Of a DNA stretch of 51,541 nt, positions 15,986 through 23,611 are shown in pieces. Source of the stretch: Bacteroidota bacterium. Its GTDB lineage: Bacteria; Bacteroidota; Bacteroidia; SXHM01. The position numbers and the translations under genes were made by a program. The notes under the pieces are model-generated. The model saw nothing but the letters and a program-made list of their open reading frames with translations. It did not search any database and had not been told where the DNA came from. The stretch covers positions 1 through 51,541 of the forward strand of contig CANJWH010000017.1 in the NCBI GenBank assembly GCA_947478465.1. Direction: 5' to 3'. Each line of letters begins with the position of its first letter. Position 1 is the first letter of the stretch.

Positions 15986-18595
15986 ATGTCAACAGAAACA
16001 CTAACCGAAACCGCATTGAAAACAGCCACTACCACATCCTCATCACCTAAACCTGAACTAAAAAAATACACCTACGAAGAAGCCCTGAAAAGCTCGGTGG
16101 ATTACTTCAAAGGCGATGAGCTGGCGGCACAGGTATGGCTGAATAAATATTCACTCAAAGATTCGTATGGTAATATCTATGAACTGAACCCCGACCACAT
16201 GCACCGCAGAATGGCGCGTGAGATTGCTCGTGTGGAAGCAAAATATCCGAAAGCCTACAGCGAAGACGAAATTTATCAGGTGCTGAAAAACTTTAAATTC
16301 ATTGTTCCGCAGGGCGGTCCTATGACCGGCATCGGAAATGATTTTCAGATTGTGTCGCTTTCCAATTGCTTTGTAATTGGTAATAACGGAGCATCTGATT
16401 CATACGGTTCTATTATGAAGATAGATCAGGAACAAGTGCAGCTGATGAAACGCAGAGGAGGTGTTGGTCATGACCTTACCAACCTGCGCCCAACCGGTGC
16501 TCCCGTTAAAAACAGTGCACTCACGTCAACCGGTGTTGTTCCTTTTATGGAGCGTTATTCCAACTCTACACGTGAGGTTGCACAGGATGGAAGACGTGGC
16601 GCTTTGATGCTCAGCATCTCCATCAAACACCCCGATGCCGAAAAATTTATTGACGCTAAAATGGATGGCACCAAAGTAACAGGTGCTAACGTTTCGGTAA
16701 AAATTGATGATGATTTTATGAAAGCGGCAATCAACAAAACACCTTATGTGCAGCAGTTTCCCGTTGATTCAAAAACACCGCGCGTAAAACAGGAAATAGA
16801 TGCCACTGCCTTGTGGAACAAAATCGTTCACAACGCATGGAAATCAGCCGAGCCCGGAATTTTATTCTGGGATACCGTTATCCGCGAATCAATTCCTGAC
16901 TGTTATTCTGATTTGGGTTTCAAAACTGTTTCAACAAATCCCTGCGGTGAAATTCCTTTGTGTCCATATGACAGCTGCCGCTTGATTGCGCTTAACCTTT
17001 ACAGTTACGTGGATGAGCCTTTCACTAAAGACGCGAAGTTCAACTTTCCGCTTTTTAAACAACACACCCGCATGGCACAGCGCATGATGGATGATATTAT
17101 TGATCTGGAATTGGAGAAGATTGATGCCATTCTTGAAAAGATTGACAAAGACCCTGAGGAGAAAGAAATAAAAGCAGTGGAATACAACCTGTGGAAAAAC
17201 ATAAAAAAGAAATGTATTGAAGGACGTAGAACAGGCGTTGGCGTTACAGCTGAAGGCGATATGCTGGCAGCTTTGAATATCCAATATGGTTCTGATGAGT
17301 CAATAAGAACCTGCGAGAAAGTTCACAAAACACTTGCGTTGGAAGCCTACCGTTCCAGCGTTGATATGGCACATGCACGCGGTGCATTTCCTATCTATGA
17401 TTCAGAGCGCGAAAAAAACAACCCGATGATTCAGCGTATTAAACATGCAGACCCTTTGCTGTATGAAGACATGATGAAATGGGGAAGAAGAAACATTGCG
17501 TTGCTCACAGTTGCTCCAACCGGCAGCGTGAGTTTAATGACACAAACTACTTCCGGTATTGAGCCGGTGTTTATGCCTGCCTATAAACGCAGACGCAAAG
17601 TAAATCCAAACGACAAGAATGTTACGGTAAGTTTTGTAGATGGCGTTGGTGATTCATGGGAAGAATACCAGGTATTTCACCACAAAGTGATTGTGTGGTT
17701 ACAAGTGAATGGCTACGATGTGGAAAAAGTAAAACTGATGTCAGATGATGATTTGAATAAGGTTTTGGAGAAATCACCGTTCTATAAAGCCAGTGCCAAT
17801 GATGTGGATTGGGTAAGCAAAGTAAAATTGCAGGGCGCTGTTCAAAAATGGGTTGACCATAGCATCAGCGTTACCGTAAATGTCCCTAATGAAGCAACCG
17901 AAGAATTAGTAGGACAAATTTATCAGACAGGGTGGGAGAGTGGCTGCAAAGGAATTACCGTTTACCGTGATGGTTCGCGCAGCGGTGTGTTGGTAAGCAA
18001 CGAAAAGAAACATGAAAAAAACTCAGACATTCAAGACGATATTATTGAATCAAGAGCACCAAAACGCCCTACAGAATTAGGTGCAGAAATCGTGCGCTTC
18101 CAGAACAATCATGATAAATGGATTGCAGTTGTAGGCTTGCTGAACGGAAAACCGTATGAGATTTTTACCGGTAAAGCAGAAGAGTCATTTGTAATTCCTA
18201 ATTGGGTTGATAAAGGTGTTGTTATTAAAGTTAAAAACGGCAACGGCAAAACCCGTTACGATTTCCGCTACACCGATAAAGAAGGTTACAACACAACTAT
18301 TGAAGGGCTGTCACGTTCATTTGATAAAGAATACTGGAACTATGCAAAATTAATCTCAGGTATTCTGCGTCACGGAATGCCATTGCCTTTTGTAGTGGAT
18401 GTAGTAAACAACCTTAACCTGAATGATGAGACATTGACCACCTGGAAAAACGGTGTGGCACGTGCATTGAAGAAATTTATTCCTGACGGAACAAAACCGG
18501 TGGAAAATATTTGTCCGAATTGCTCACAACCTTCATTGGTTTATGAAGAAGGTTGTCTGAACTGCAAAAGCTGCGGACATAGTAAGTGCGGTTAA
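15986..18595 (+). CDS. nrdJ: adenosylcobalamin-dependent ribonucleotide reductase (class II)
   Basis: The 869-aa protein matches the vitamin B12-dependent class II reductase, which makes deoxyribonucleotides without oxygen or an iron subunit. Visible features are the redox Cys128 in SNCFVIGN, the substrate loop KRRGGVGHDLTNLRP, and NPCGEIPL with Cys320. Further on come LLTVAPTGSVSL and the loop GCKGITVYRDGSRSG. The C-terminal region (about 690-830) matches the TSCPD domain (ISGILRHGMPLPF). It ends with a zinc-binding tail, CPNC...CLNCKSCGHSKC, whose cysteines re-reduce the active site. It stands alone, followed by REP copy C. The organism therefore needs cobalamin, made or imported. Confidence 0.95.
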   Translation: MSTETLTETALKTATTTSSSPKPELKKYTYEEALKSSVDYFKGDELAAQVWLNKYSLKDSYGNIYELNPDHMHRRMAREIARVEAKYPKAYSEDEIYQVLKNFKFIVPQGGPMTGIGNDFQIVSLSNCFVIGNNGASDSYGSIMKIDQEQVQLMKRRGGVGHDLTNLRPTGAPVKNSALTSTGVVPFMERYSNSTREVAQDGRRGALMLSISIKHPDAEKFIDAKMDGTKVTGANVSVKIDDDFMKAAINKTPYVQQFPVDSKTPRVKQEIDATALWNKIVHNAWKSAEPGILFWDTVIRESIPDCYSDLGFKTVSTNPCGEIPLCPYDSCRLIALNLYSYVDEPFTKDAKFNFPLFKQHTRMAQRMMDDIIDLELEKIDAILEKIDKDPEEKEIKAVEYNLWKNIKKKCIEGRRTGVGVTAEGDMLAALNIQYGSDESIRTCEKVHKTLALEAYRSSVDMAHARGAFPIYDSEREKNNPMIQRIKHADPLLYEDMMKWGRRNIALLTVAPTGSVSLMTQTTSGIEPVFMPAYKRRRKVNPNDKNVTVSFVDGVGDSWEEYQVFHHKVIVWLQVNGYDVEKVKLMSDDDLNKVLEKSPFYKASANDVDWVSKVKLQGAVQKWVDHSISVTVNVPNEATEELVGQIYQTGWESGCKGITVYRDGSRSGVLVSNEKKHEKNSDIQDDIIESRAPKRPTELGAEIVRFQNNHDKWIAVVGLLNGKPYEIFTGKAEESFVIPNWVDKGVVIKVKNGNGKTRYDFRYTDKEGYNTTIEGLSRSFDKEYWNYAKLISGILRHGMPLPFVVDVVNNLNLNDETLTTWKNGVARALKKFIPDGTKPVENICPNCSQPSLVYEEGCLNCKSCGHSKCG

Positions 18596-18601
18596 AATAA
18601 A

Positions 18602-18663
18602 GTCATGCTGAACTTGTTTCAGCATCTCAACAATTAAGACCCTGAAACAAGTTCAGGGTGACG
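18602..18663. repeat. REP-like palindromic element, copy C
   Basis: Opens GTCATGCTGAACTTGTTTCAG and closes CCTGAAACAAGTTCAGGGTGAC with an A/T-rich loop. It fills the 72-nt gap between the convergent nrdJ and lipoprotein genes, starting 6 nt after one stop and ending 4 nt before the other. Confidence 0.9.
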
Positions 18664-18667
18664 GAGA

Positions 18668-19216
18668 CTACTTCACCTTCACTCCCTCTGCCACTCTTGT
18701 CTTGCGTTCTTCTTTCACCAAAACGCTTTTGTCAATGAGCAGTGCGGCATTGCTTCCGAAAACAATACTGTATTTTTTATCGTCATAGTTAACTATAGCA
18801 AAACGACTTCCACCACTGTTAACCCGGTCTAAGTAGCCAAGCTGGTAAATATTTTTCCGGCCTGAATAATCTTTGGAAGGCACAAAGGGCAGATATTTAG
18901 TTCCGCCTTTTTCAAAGCGAATCATCATTGCATCACTGGTATTGGCTTCTGCAAAAATACCGGGGGTGTTGCGTTTTATGATAATTTCTTCTACGTTTTT
19001 ACCGTTCTCAAAACGCACTTTTCCTTCGGCTACTTTTACCTCTTCATCATTTACTTCGCGCAGTAATACAATGGCCTCAGAGTTATAGTATTGTATCTTT
19101 TTAAGGTCAACACCTTTAGCTTCCAGTTTTTCTTTGGTCTCTTTAGTAAAGTAAACCTTTTGTGAGCATGACGATAGCGCAACAGCAATTACTACTAATA
19201 GAAAAGAGTTTTTCAT
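18668..19216 (-). CDS. lipoprotein of unknown function
   Basis: From the ATG at 19214-19216 the protein is 182 aa, starting MKNSFLLVVIAVALSSCSQ. This is a lipoprotein signal with the lipidated cysteine at residue 17. The mature part has a charged helical start (TKETKEKLEAKGVDLKKIQYY), then predicted beta strands (EAIVLLREVNDEEVKV, KYLPFVPSKDYSG, FAIVNYDDKKYSIVFG). I recognise no named family. The frame is open for 54 more codons upstream, but that part has no signal-like start and overlaps a second small lipoprotein gene, so the later ATG is preferred. Confidence 0.75.
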   Translation of the reverse strand: MKNSFLLVVIAVALSSCSQKVYFTKETKEKLEAKGVDLKKIQYYNSEAIVLLREVNDEEVKVAEGKVRFENGKNVEEIIIKRNTPGIFAEANTSDAMMIRFEKGGTKYLPFVPSKDYSGRKNIYQLGYLDRVNSGGSRFAIVNYDDKKYSIVFGSNAALLIDKSVLVKEERKTRVAEGVKVK

Positions 19217-19268
19217 AGCGTGTGAAAAAATAGTTTTCCTTTGGTTGGCAAGAATTGTGCCACTGGGT

Positions 19269-19391
19269 TTACAAAATCCCCATCGGCACCTTCGTTCCCC
19301 TTTGCCCGTTACATTTCCGAACATGACCGGAAGATGCACAGGAGGCAGTAACAAACCCGATGATGATAAAAATTGCAATGAGCTTACGCAT
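19269..19391 (-). CDS. 40-residue lipoprotein
   Basis: A short minus-strand frame (ATG at 19389-19391, TAA at 19269-19271) encodes 40 aa: a signal MRKLIAIFIIIGFVTASC with a lipobox cysteine at residue 18, then ASSGHVRKCNGQRGTKVPMG and IL. The basic, cysteine-containing tail ending in VPMG-hydrophobic resembles very short lipoproteins common in Bacteroidota. It lies between the larger lipoprotein gene and the GDSL esterase gene on the same strand. It is easily missed because of its length. Its function is unknown. Confidence 0.7.
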   Translation of the reverse strand: MRKLIAIFIIIGFVTASCASSGHVRKCNGQRGTKVPMGIL

Positions 19392-19430
19392 ATTTAGGTG
19401 TATATATTTAGTAACGTTATAGATATAAAA

Positions 19431-20111
19431 TTATTGTGCAGAAGTCAGGATTTTCTTCGCCAGAGGAAATATAATCTTCTCCCATTCTGCATACTCTTTG
19501 CCTGAGGGATGAAGTCCATCTGAGGCAACCAGCGTTGCATCCCCTTTTACCTGTTGCGAGATTTCAAAAATATCAGCAACCAATAAATCTTTTGCTGCTG
19601 CTTCCTGTTTTATTATCTCATTGAATTCTGCAAGTCCTTTGGTAATATCTCTTCCTCGACTGTATTTAGGCCCTTCAGGTGTTGCCGAAAAATCAGGAAT
19701 GGTAACCAATAAAAGGTGTTGTTTGTTGTTAAGTTCTTTTTGCATTTCAGAAATAATGAAACGCAGATTTTCTCTGAATTTTTCTTGAGTAACATCTTGC
19801 ACCCAGTCATTCACGCCAATCAACAGTGTTGCAAAATCAGGCTTGGCATCACGATAAACAGGCAATTCATTATCAATTACCTGTTGCGTTGTCCAACCGG
19901 TAACGGAAGGATTGCAAACAATTTCCAAATGAATATTTTCCTCATTTAAATGTTCAACAAGAAGATTGGGCCAGCGTTCATTTTCATTCACACCTTCGCC
20001 AATGGTATATGAATCACCGATGGCTGCGTAACGTATTTTAGTTTGTGCTGACAAGTTAAGCGTTGTAAAAATTAGAGGCAGCGAAAGTAAGAGGTGAAGT
20101 GTTTTGTTCAT
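19431..20111 (-). CDS. secreted SGNH/GDSL-type esterase
   Basis: From the ATG at 20109-20111 the protein is 226 aa with a signal peptide (MNKTLHLLLSLPLIFTTLNLSAQ). The SGNH hydrolase blocks are in order: GDSYTIGEG (block I, nucleophile serine), CNPSVTGWTT (block II region), LLIGVNDW (block III, N of GVND) and the late DGLHPSGKEY (block V, Asp and His). This family hydrolyses esters of lipids, acyl-thioesters or acetylated sugars; the exact substrate cannot be told. An 18-codon upstream extension to 20165 is open but would push the signal peptide inward. An AAAGGA just before the ATG resembles a ribosome site. Confidence 0.88.
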   Translation of the reverse strand: MNKTLHLLLSLPLIFTTLNLSAQTKIRYAAIGDSYTIGEGVNENERWPNLLVEHLNEENIHLEIVCNPSVTGWTTQQVIDNELPVYRDAKPDFATLLIGVNDWVQDVTQEKFRENLRFIISEMQKELNNKQHLLLVTIPDFSATPEGPKYSRGRDITKGLAEFNEIIKQEAAAKDLLVADIFEISQQVKGDATLVASDGLHPSGKEYAEWEKIIFPLAKKILTSAQ

Positions 20112-20184
20112 TCCTTTGTAAGGAGATATGAAGAGAAAGTTTTCATGTTTTTTCAACAGATACAATTATTGAACCTTAACAGAA

Positions 20185-20192
20185 TAAATTTG
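20185..20192 (+). promoter_or_regulatory. -7 element of the ankyrin-repeat gene
   Basis: TAAATTTG is a perfect TAnnTTTG, 19 nt before the ATG. The nearest upstream TTG is only 13 nt away, shorter than usual, so only the -7 part is claimed. Confidence 0.45.
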
Positions 20193-20211
20193 AACCAAAA
20201 TTTAATTCATT

Positions 20212-21021
20212 ATGGGTATTTACATCAACAACAGAATTGATTTTCTTGTAAAGTTTTTCTGTGTGCTGTTTATCATTACTGCTATTGCACTTACTGCAAA
20301 ATCTCAGACAACAAAGGTAGTCAGCAACCGCAAATCATCTCTTTTGCTGAAAACGGACCTTGCCTGTACAGTAAATATTGATGGTAAAAAAATATTTGAC
20401 CTCAAAGCAGACAGCTCCAGAAGCTATGTAACAACTTTTGGTGAACATACTATTGAGGCTTTGATGACAGGAAGTAAAGAAAAGTGGTCTCAAAAAATAA
20501 AGATTGAAAGTCCTGACCGCCAGACAATAGAAATAAGTTTTCTCAGTAAAGATAAATTCATGACTTATCTCCGTTCAGGAAATGTGGATATGATGAAAGC
20601 AATCATGAAAAAATTCCCGGAAGTGGTAAATGCACAATCCGAAACGGATTGGGCTCCTTTAATCATTGCTTTGCAAATGAACAAACCGGTTCTCGCAAAA
20701 TTATTACTTGATAACGGTGCAGATGTAAACTCTACAACAGAACCAACTCCGCTTTACACGGCCATCATGTCGGGCAATTCCGAAATAGCTTTGCAGTTGA
20801 TTGAAAAAGGAGCTGCAATCCACTTTGCAAATGGTGATGGCTGGACGGCATTACATGCTGCAAGTTATCAGGGGAAAGAAGATGTTGTAAAAGTTCTGAT
20901 TGAAAAAGGCGCTGTAGTAAACCTTATGAGTAATTCAGGAGAAACCCCGCTTTCACTTGCCAACAAACAAGGGAAAACTTCAGTTGCGCTCTTGTTACAG
21001 GCTAATTCTGCGAAAGAGTAG
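20212..21021 (+). CDS. exported ankyrin-repeat protein
   Basis: The 269-aa protein begins with a hydrophobic segment (about 11-30, FLVKFFCVLFIITAIALTAKS), a signal peptide or anchor. Residues about 35-120 form a beta-rich region (LLLKTDLACTVNIDGKKIFDL). Residues about 140-262 hold ankyrin repeats: WAPLIIALQMNKPVLAKLLLDNGADV, then TPLYTAIMSGNSEIALQLIEKGA, then GWTALHAASYQGKEDVVKVL, then GETPLSLANKQGKTSVALLL. It probably binds a protein partner in the periplasm. Its target is unknown. Confidence 0.85.
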   Translation: MGIYINNRIDFLVKFFCVLFIITAIALTAKSQTTKVVSNRKSSLLLKTDLACTVNIDGKKIFDLKADSSRSYVTTFGEHTIEALMTGSKEKWSQKIKIESPDRQTIEISFLSKDKFMTYLRSGNVDMMKAIMKKFPEVVNAQSETDWAPLIIALQMNKPVLAKLLLDNGADVNSTTEPTPLYTAIMSGNSEIALQLIEKGAAIHFANGDGWTALHAASYQGKEDVVKVLIEKGAVVNLMSNSGETPLSLANKQGKTSVALLLQANSAKE

Positions 21022-21026
21022 CCTCC

Positions 21027-21088
21027 TTCATGCTAAACCTGTTTCAGCATCTCTCATAGAAAGGCTCTGAAACAGGTTCAGTGTGACG
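21027..21088. repeat. REP-like palindromic element, copy D (diverged)
   Basis: The same layout as the other copies (TCATGCTAAACCTGTTTCAG then CTCTGAAACAGGTTCAGTGTGA) with several substitutions. In the core, ACTTG to ACCTG and CAAGT to CAGGT are matched on both arms. Matched changes suggest the hairpin pairing has been kept while the sequence drifted. Confidence 0.8.
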
Positions 21089-21149
21089 AATACCAACGTC
21101 ATTTTGTCAGTTATTCCCGCTTGGCATAGCTATTGAGTTCCGGCTGTCT

Positions 21150-21174
21150 GTCACCCTGAGCTTAGTCAAAGGGT
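21150..21174. repeat. second type of short inverted repeat
   Basis: GTCACCCTGAGCTTAGTCAAAGGGT is a short imperfect palindrome (ACCCT...AGGGT) distinct from the REP family but sharing its GTCACCCTGA opening. It lies 38 nt upstream of htpG. Confidence 0.45.
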
Positions 21175-21212
21175 TTAAAAATTAATTCTACCAACTTATT
21201 TAATAAATTCCC

Positions 21213-23117
21213 ATGTCAGAAACAGCTACTGAAAAAAACACAACCCAAGGAAAAATTAACGTTCAAACAGAGAACATTTTCCCCATCATTAAAAAATTCC
21301 TCTATTCAGACCACGAAATATTTTTACGCGAATTAGTTTCTAACGCTGTTGATGCCGTTCAGAAATTAAAAACGCTTAAAACGCTCGGCAAATTTACCGA
21401 GGATGAAACCAATTGGCAGGTAGAAGTTATTCATGACGAGAAAGCAAAAACCATTACCATTAAAGACAATGGTATAGGTATGAGCGAAGAGGAAGTAGAG
21501 AAATACATCAATCAGGTAGCGTTTTCGGGTGCCGAAGAATTTCTGAAAAAATACAAAGACAAGGCGAAAGAAAATTCCATTATCGGGCATTTTGGTTTGG
21601 GTTTTTATTCTTCGTTTATGGTTTCAAAAGAAGTGGAAATCAATACCAAGTCTTATATGAAAACCAAGCCCGCAATTAAATGGGTTTGTGACGGAAGTCC
21701 TGAATACACGCTTTCAAAAAGCGATAAAAAAGAAAGAGGAACAGAAATTATCCTTCACCTTGCTGATGACTCGTTAGAGTTTAATGATAAAAACAGGATT
21801 GAGACTATTCTCAATAAATACTGCAAGTTTCTTCCCGTTTATATCAAATTTGGAACAAAAGAAATTACCGAAAAAATTGGTGAAGGTGAAAATGCAAAAG
21901 ACGAGAAGAAAACCGTTGATAACATCATCAATAACCCAACTCCGGCATGGACTAAAAAGCCCGTTGATTTAAAAGATGAGGATTACAACACATTCTATCG
22001 CGAATTATATCCCTACACGTTTGAAGATCCGTTGTTCAATATTCACCTGAATGTAGATTATCCTTTTAACCTTACCGGCATTCTTTATTTCCCGCGTTTG
22101 AAACAGAACATGGAAATTCAGAAAAACAAAATTCAGTTGTACAGCAACCAGGTTTTTGTAACCGATTCGGTAGAAGGAATTGTTCCTGAGTTCTTGACCT
22201 TGTTACATGGCGTCTTAGACTCGCCAGATATTCCGTTGAACGTTTCGCGCAGCTACTTGCAAAGCGACAGCAATGTGAAAAAAATCAGCAGCCACATCAC
22301 CAAAAAAGTTGCTGATAAACTCGAAGATCTTTTCAAAAAGGACAGAGCAGATTTTGAAAAGAAATGGGATGACATCCGTGTTTTTATTCAATATGGAATG
22401 CTGACCGATGAGAAGTTTTATGAGCGCGCAGCTAAATTTTATTTATTCAAAAATACGGAAGGCAAATGCTTCACCTTTGATGAATATAAAACACATATTG
22501 AAGCGGCACAAACTGATAAGGAGAAAAACCTGATTTATCTCTATACTTCGGATAAGACAGGACAACATACGTTTGTTGCTTCAGCAAAAGACAGAGGTTA
22601 TGATGTGTTGGAAATGGACGGGCAATTAGATAGTCATTTCATCAATCTGGTTGAACGCAAATTTGAGAACTCACACTTCACCCGCGTAGATGGAGATACT
22701 ATTGACAAGCTGATTAAAAAAGACGAAGCACAGGTTTCTAAATTGACCAATGAGCAACAGGATGCGCTAAAACCAGTTTTTGAAGCACAGGTTCCTAAAG
22801 AAAAATTTACCGTGATGTTTGAAAGTCTGAATGAAAAAGACAATCCTATCATCATTACTCAAAATGAGTTCATGCGCAGAATGATGGAGATGCAAAAAAT
22901 GCAGCCGGGAGGTTTTATGGGCAATATGCCCGAGATGTATAATCTGGTTGTAAATTCAAATCACCCGCTTGTTTCAAAAATATTGGAAGAAAAAGATGAG
23001 CATAAGAAAAACCAGACTGCAAAACAATTATCTGATTTAGCATTGCTCTCTCAGAATTTATTAAAAGGTGAGGAGTTGGCTGCATTTATTAAGCGCTCGC
23101 TGGAGATAATAAAGTAA
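21213..23117 (+). CDS. htpG: molecular chaperone HtpG (Hsp90)
   Basis: The 634-aa protein is a full-length bacterial Hsp90. The N-terminal ATPase domain (about 12-235) has FLYSDHEIFLRELVSNAVDA, DNGIGMSEEEV and GHFGLGFYSSFMV. The middle domain (about 250-470) carries LYSNQVFVTDS and VSRSYLQSD with the ATPase-arm region. The C-terminal dimerisation domain ends at LAAFIKRSLEIIK. It assists folding of client proteins under stress. It is a single-gene unit with a strong terminator after it. I saw no clear heat-shock promoter. Confidence 0.97.
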   Translation: MSETATEKNTTQGKINVQTENIFPIIKKFLYSDHEIFLRELVSNAVDAVQKLKTLKTLGKFTEDETNWQVEVIHDEKAKTITIKDNGIGMSEEEVEKYINQVAFSGAEEFLKKYKDKAKENSIIGHFGLGFYSSFMVSKEVEINTKSYMKTKPAIKWVCDGSPEYTLSKSDKKERGTEIILHLADDSLEFNDKNRIETILNKYCKFLPVYIKFGTKEITEKIGEGENAKDEKKTVDNIINNPTPAWTKKPVDLKDEDYNTFYRELYPYTFEDPLFNIHLNVDYPFNLTGILYFPRLKQNMEIQKNKIQLYSNQVFVTDSVEGIVPEFLTLLHGVLDSPDIPLNVSRSYLQSDSNVKKISSHITKKVADKLEDLFKKDRADFEKKWDDIRVFIQYGMLTDEKFYERAAKFYLFKNTEGKCFTFDEYKTHIEAAQTDKEKNLIYLYTSDKTGQHTFVASAKDRGYDVLEMDGQLDSHFINLVERKFENSHFTRVDGDTIDKLIKKDEAQVSKLTNEQQDALKPVFEAQVPKEKFTVMFESLNEKDNPIIITQNEFMRRMMEMQKMQPGGFMGNMPEMYNLVVNSNHPLVSKILEEKDEHKKNQTAKQLSDLALLSQNLLKGEELAAFIKRSLEIIK

Positions 23118-23136
23118 CTTGGGGATTGTAATATAT

Positions 23137-23162
23137 AAAAAGGGGCTAAGAGCCCCTTTTTT
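23137..23162. terminator. bidirectional terminator between htpG and the CoA-binding gene
   Basis: AAAAAGGGGCT (23137-23147), a 3-nt loop and AGCCCCTTTTT (23151-23161) form a perfect 11-bp stem with A- and T-runs on both sides. The TAA stop codon of the minus-strand CoA-binding gene (23161-23163) lies within the run, so the terminator overlaps that gene's end. Confidence 0.9.
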
Positions 23163-23520
23163 AATATTGTCCGGCTGACAGCATAACTAAGGTGCAGGCT
23201 TCCAAAGCCTCAATACCTTTTTCTTCTGCCATTTTCTCAAGCACAGGATTTTCTGTTCCCGGGTTGAAGATGATGCGTTTGGGTTTAAGCGATAAAAAAT
23301 ATTCGTAATATGGTTCCTGATTTTTAGGATTTACATATAACGTAATGGTATCAATATTTTCAATTGCAGGTTTTCCTGTTTGAATTTTTAATCCCAAAAC
23401 TTCAGTTTCTCTTTTTCCTAGAAGAAGAACCTCATGCCCGTATCGCAAAAGTTTTTCGGCTGCCATATATGAGTATCTGCCGGGGTTGTCGCTTGCTCCA
23501 ATCACTAATGTTTTTTTCAT
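23161..23520 (-). CDS. CoA-binding domain protein
   Basis: The 119-aa protein is a single CoA-binding Rossmann domain like YccU: VIGASDNPGRYSYMAAEKL at the N-terminus, then TITLYVNPKNQEPYY, IIFNPGTENPVLEKMA and a closing GIEALEACTLVMLSAGQY. The cysteine-containing EACTLVML segment is characteristic of the family. It resembles the nucleotide-binding part of succinyl-CoA synthetase without the catalytic half. The biological role is unsettled. It is divergent from the helicase gene; its stop lies in the shared terminator. Confidence 0.9.
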   Translation of the reverse strand: MKKTLVIGASDNPGRYSYMAAEKLLRYGHEVLLLGKRETEVLGLKIQTGKPAIENIDTITLYVNPKNQEPYYEYFLSLKPKRIIFNPGTENPVLEKMAEEKGIEALEACTLVMLSAGQY

Positions 23521-23611
23521 AACGTTATTTTAACAGCAGATAAACTAAAATGTTTTGTTTTTTTGACTTCCCAAATTTCGTAATTTTCGCGACATAGTTT
23601 TATTAGTAATC

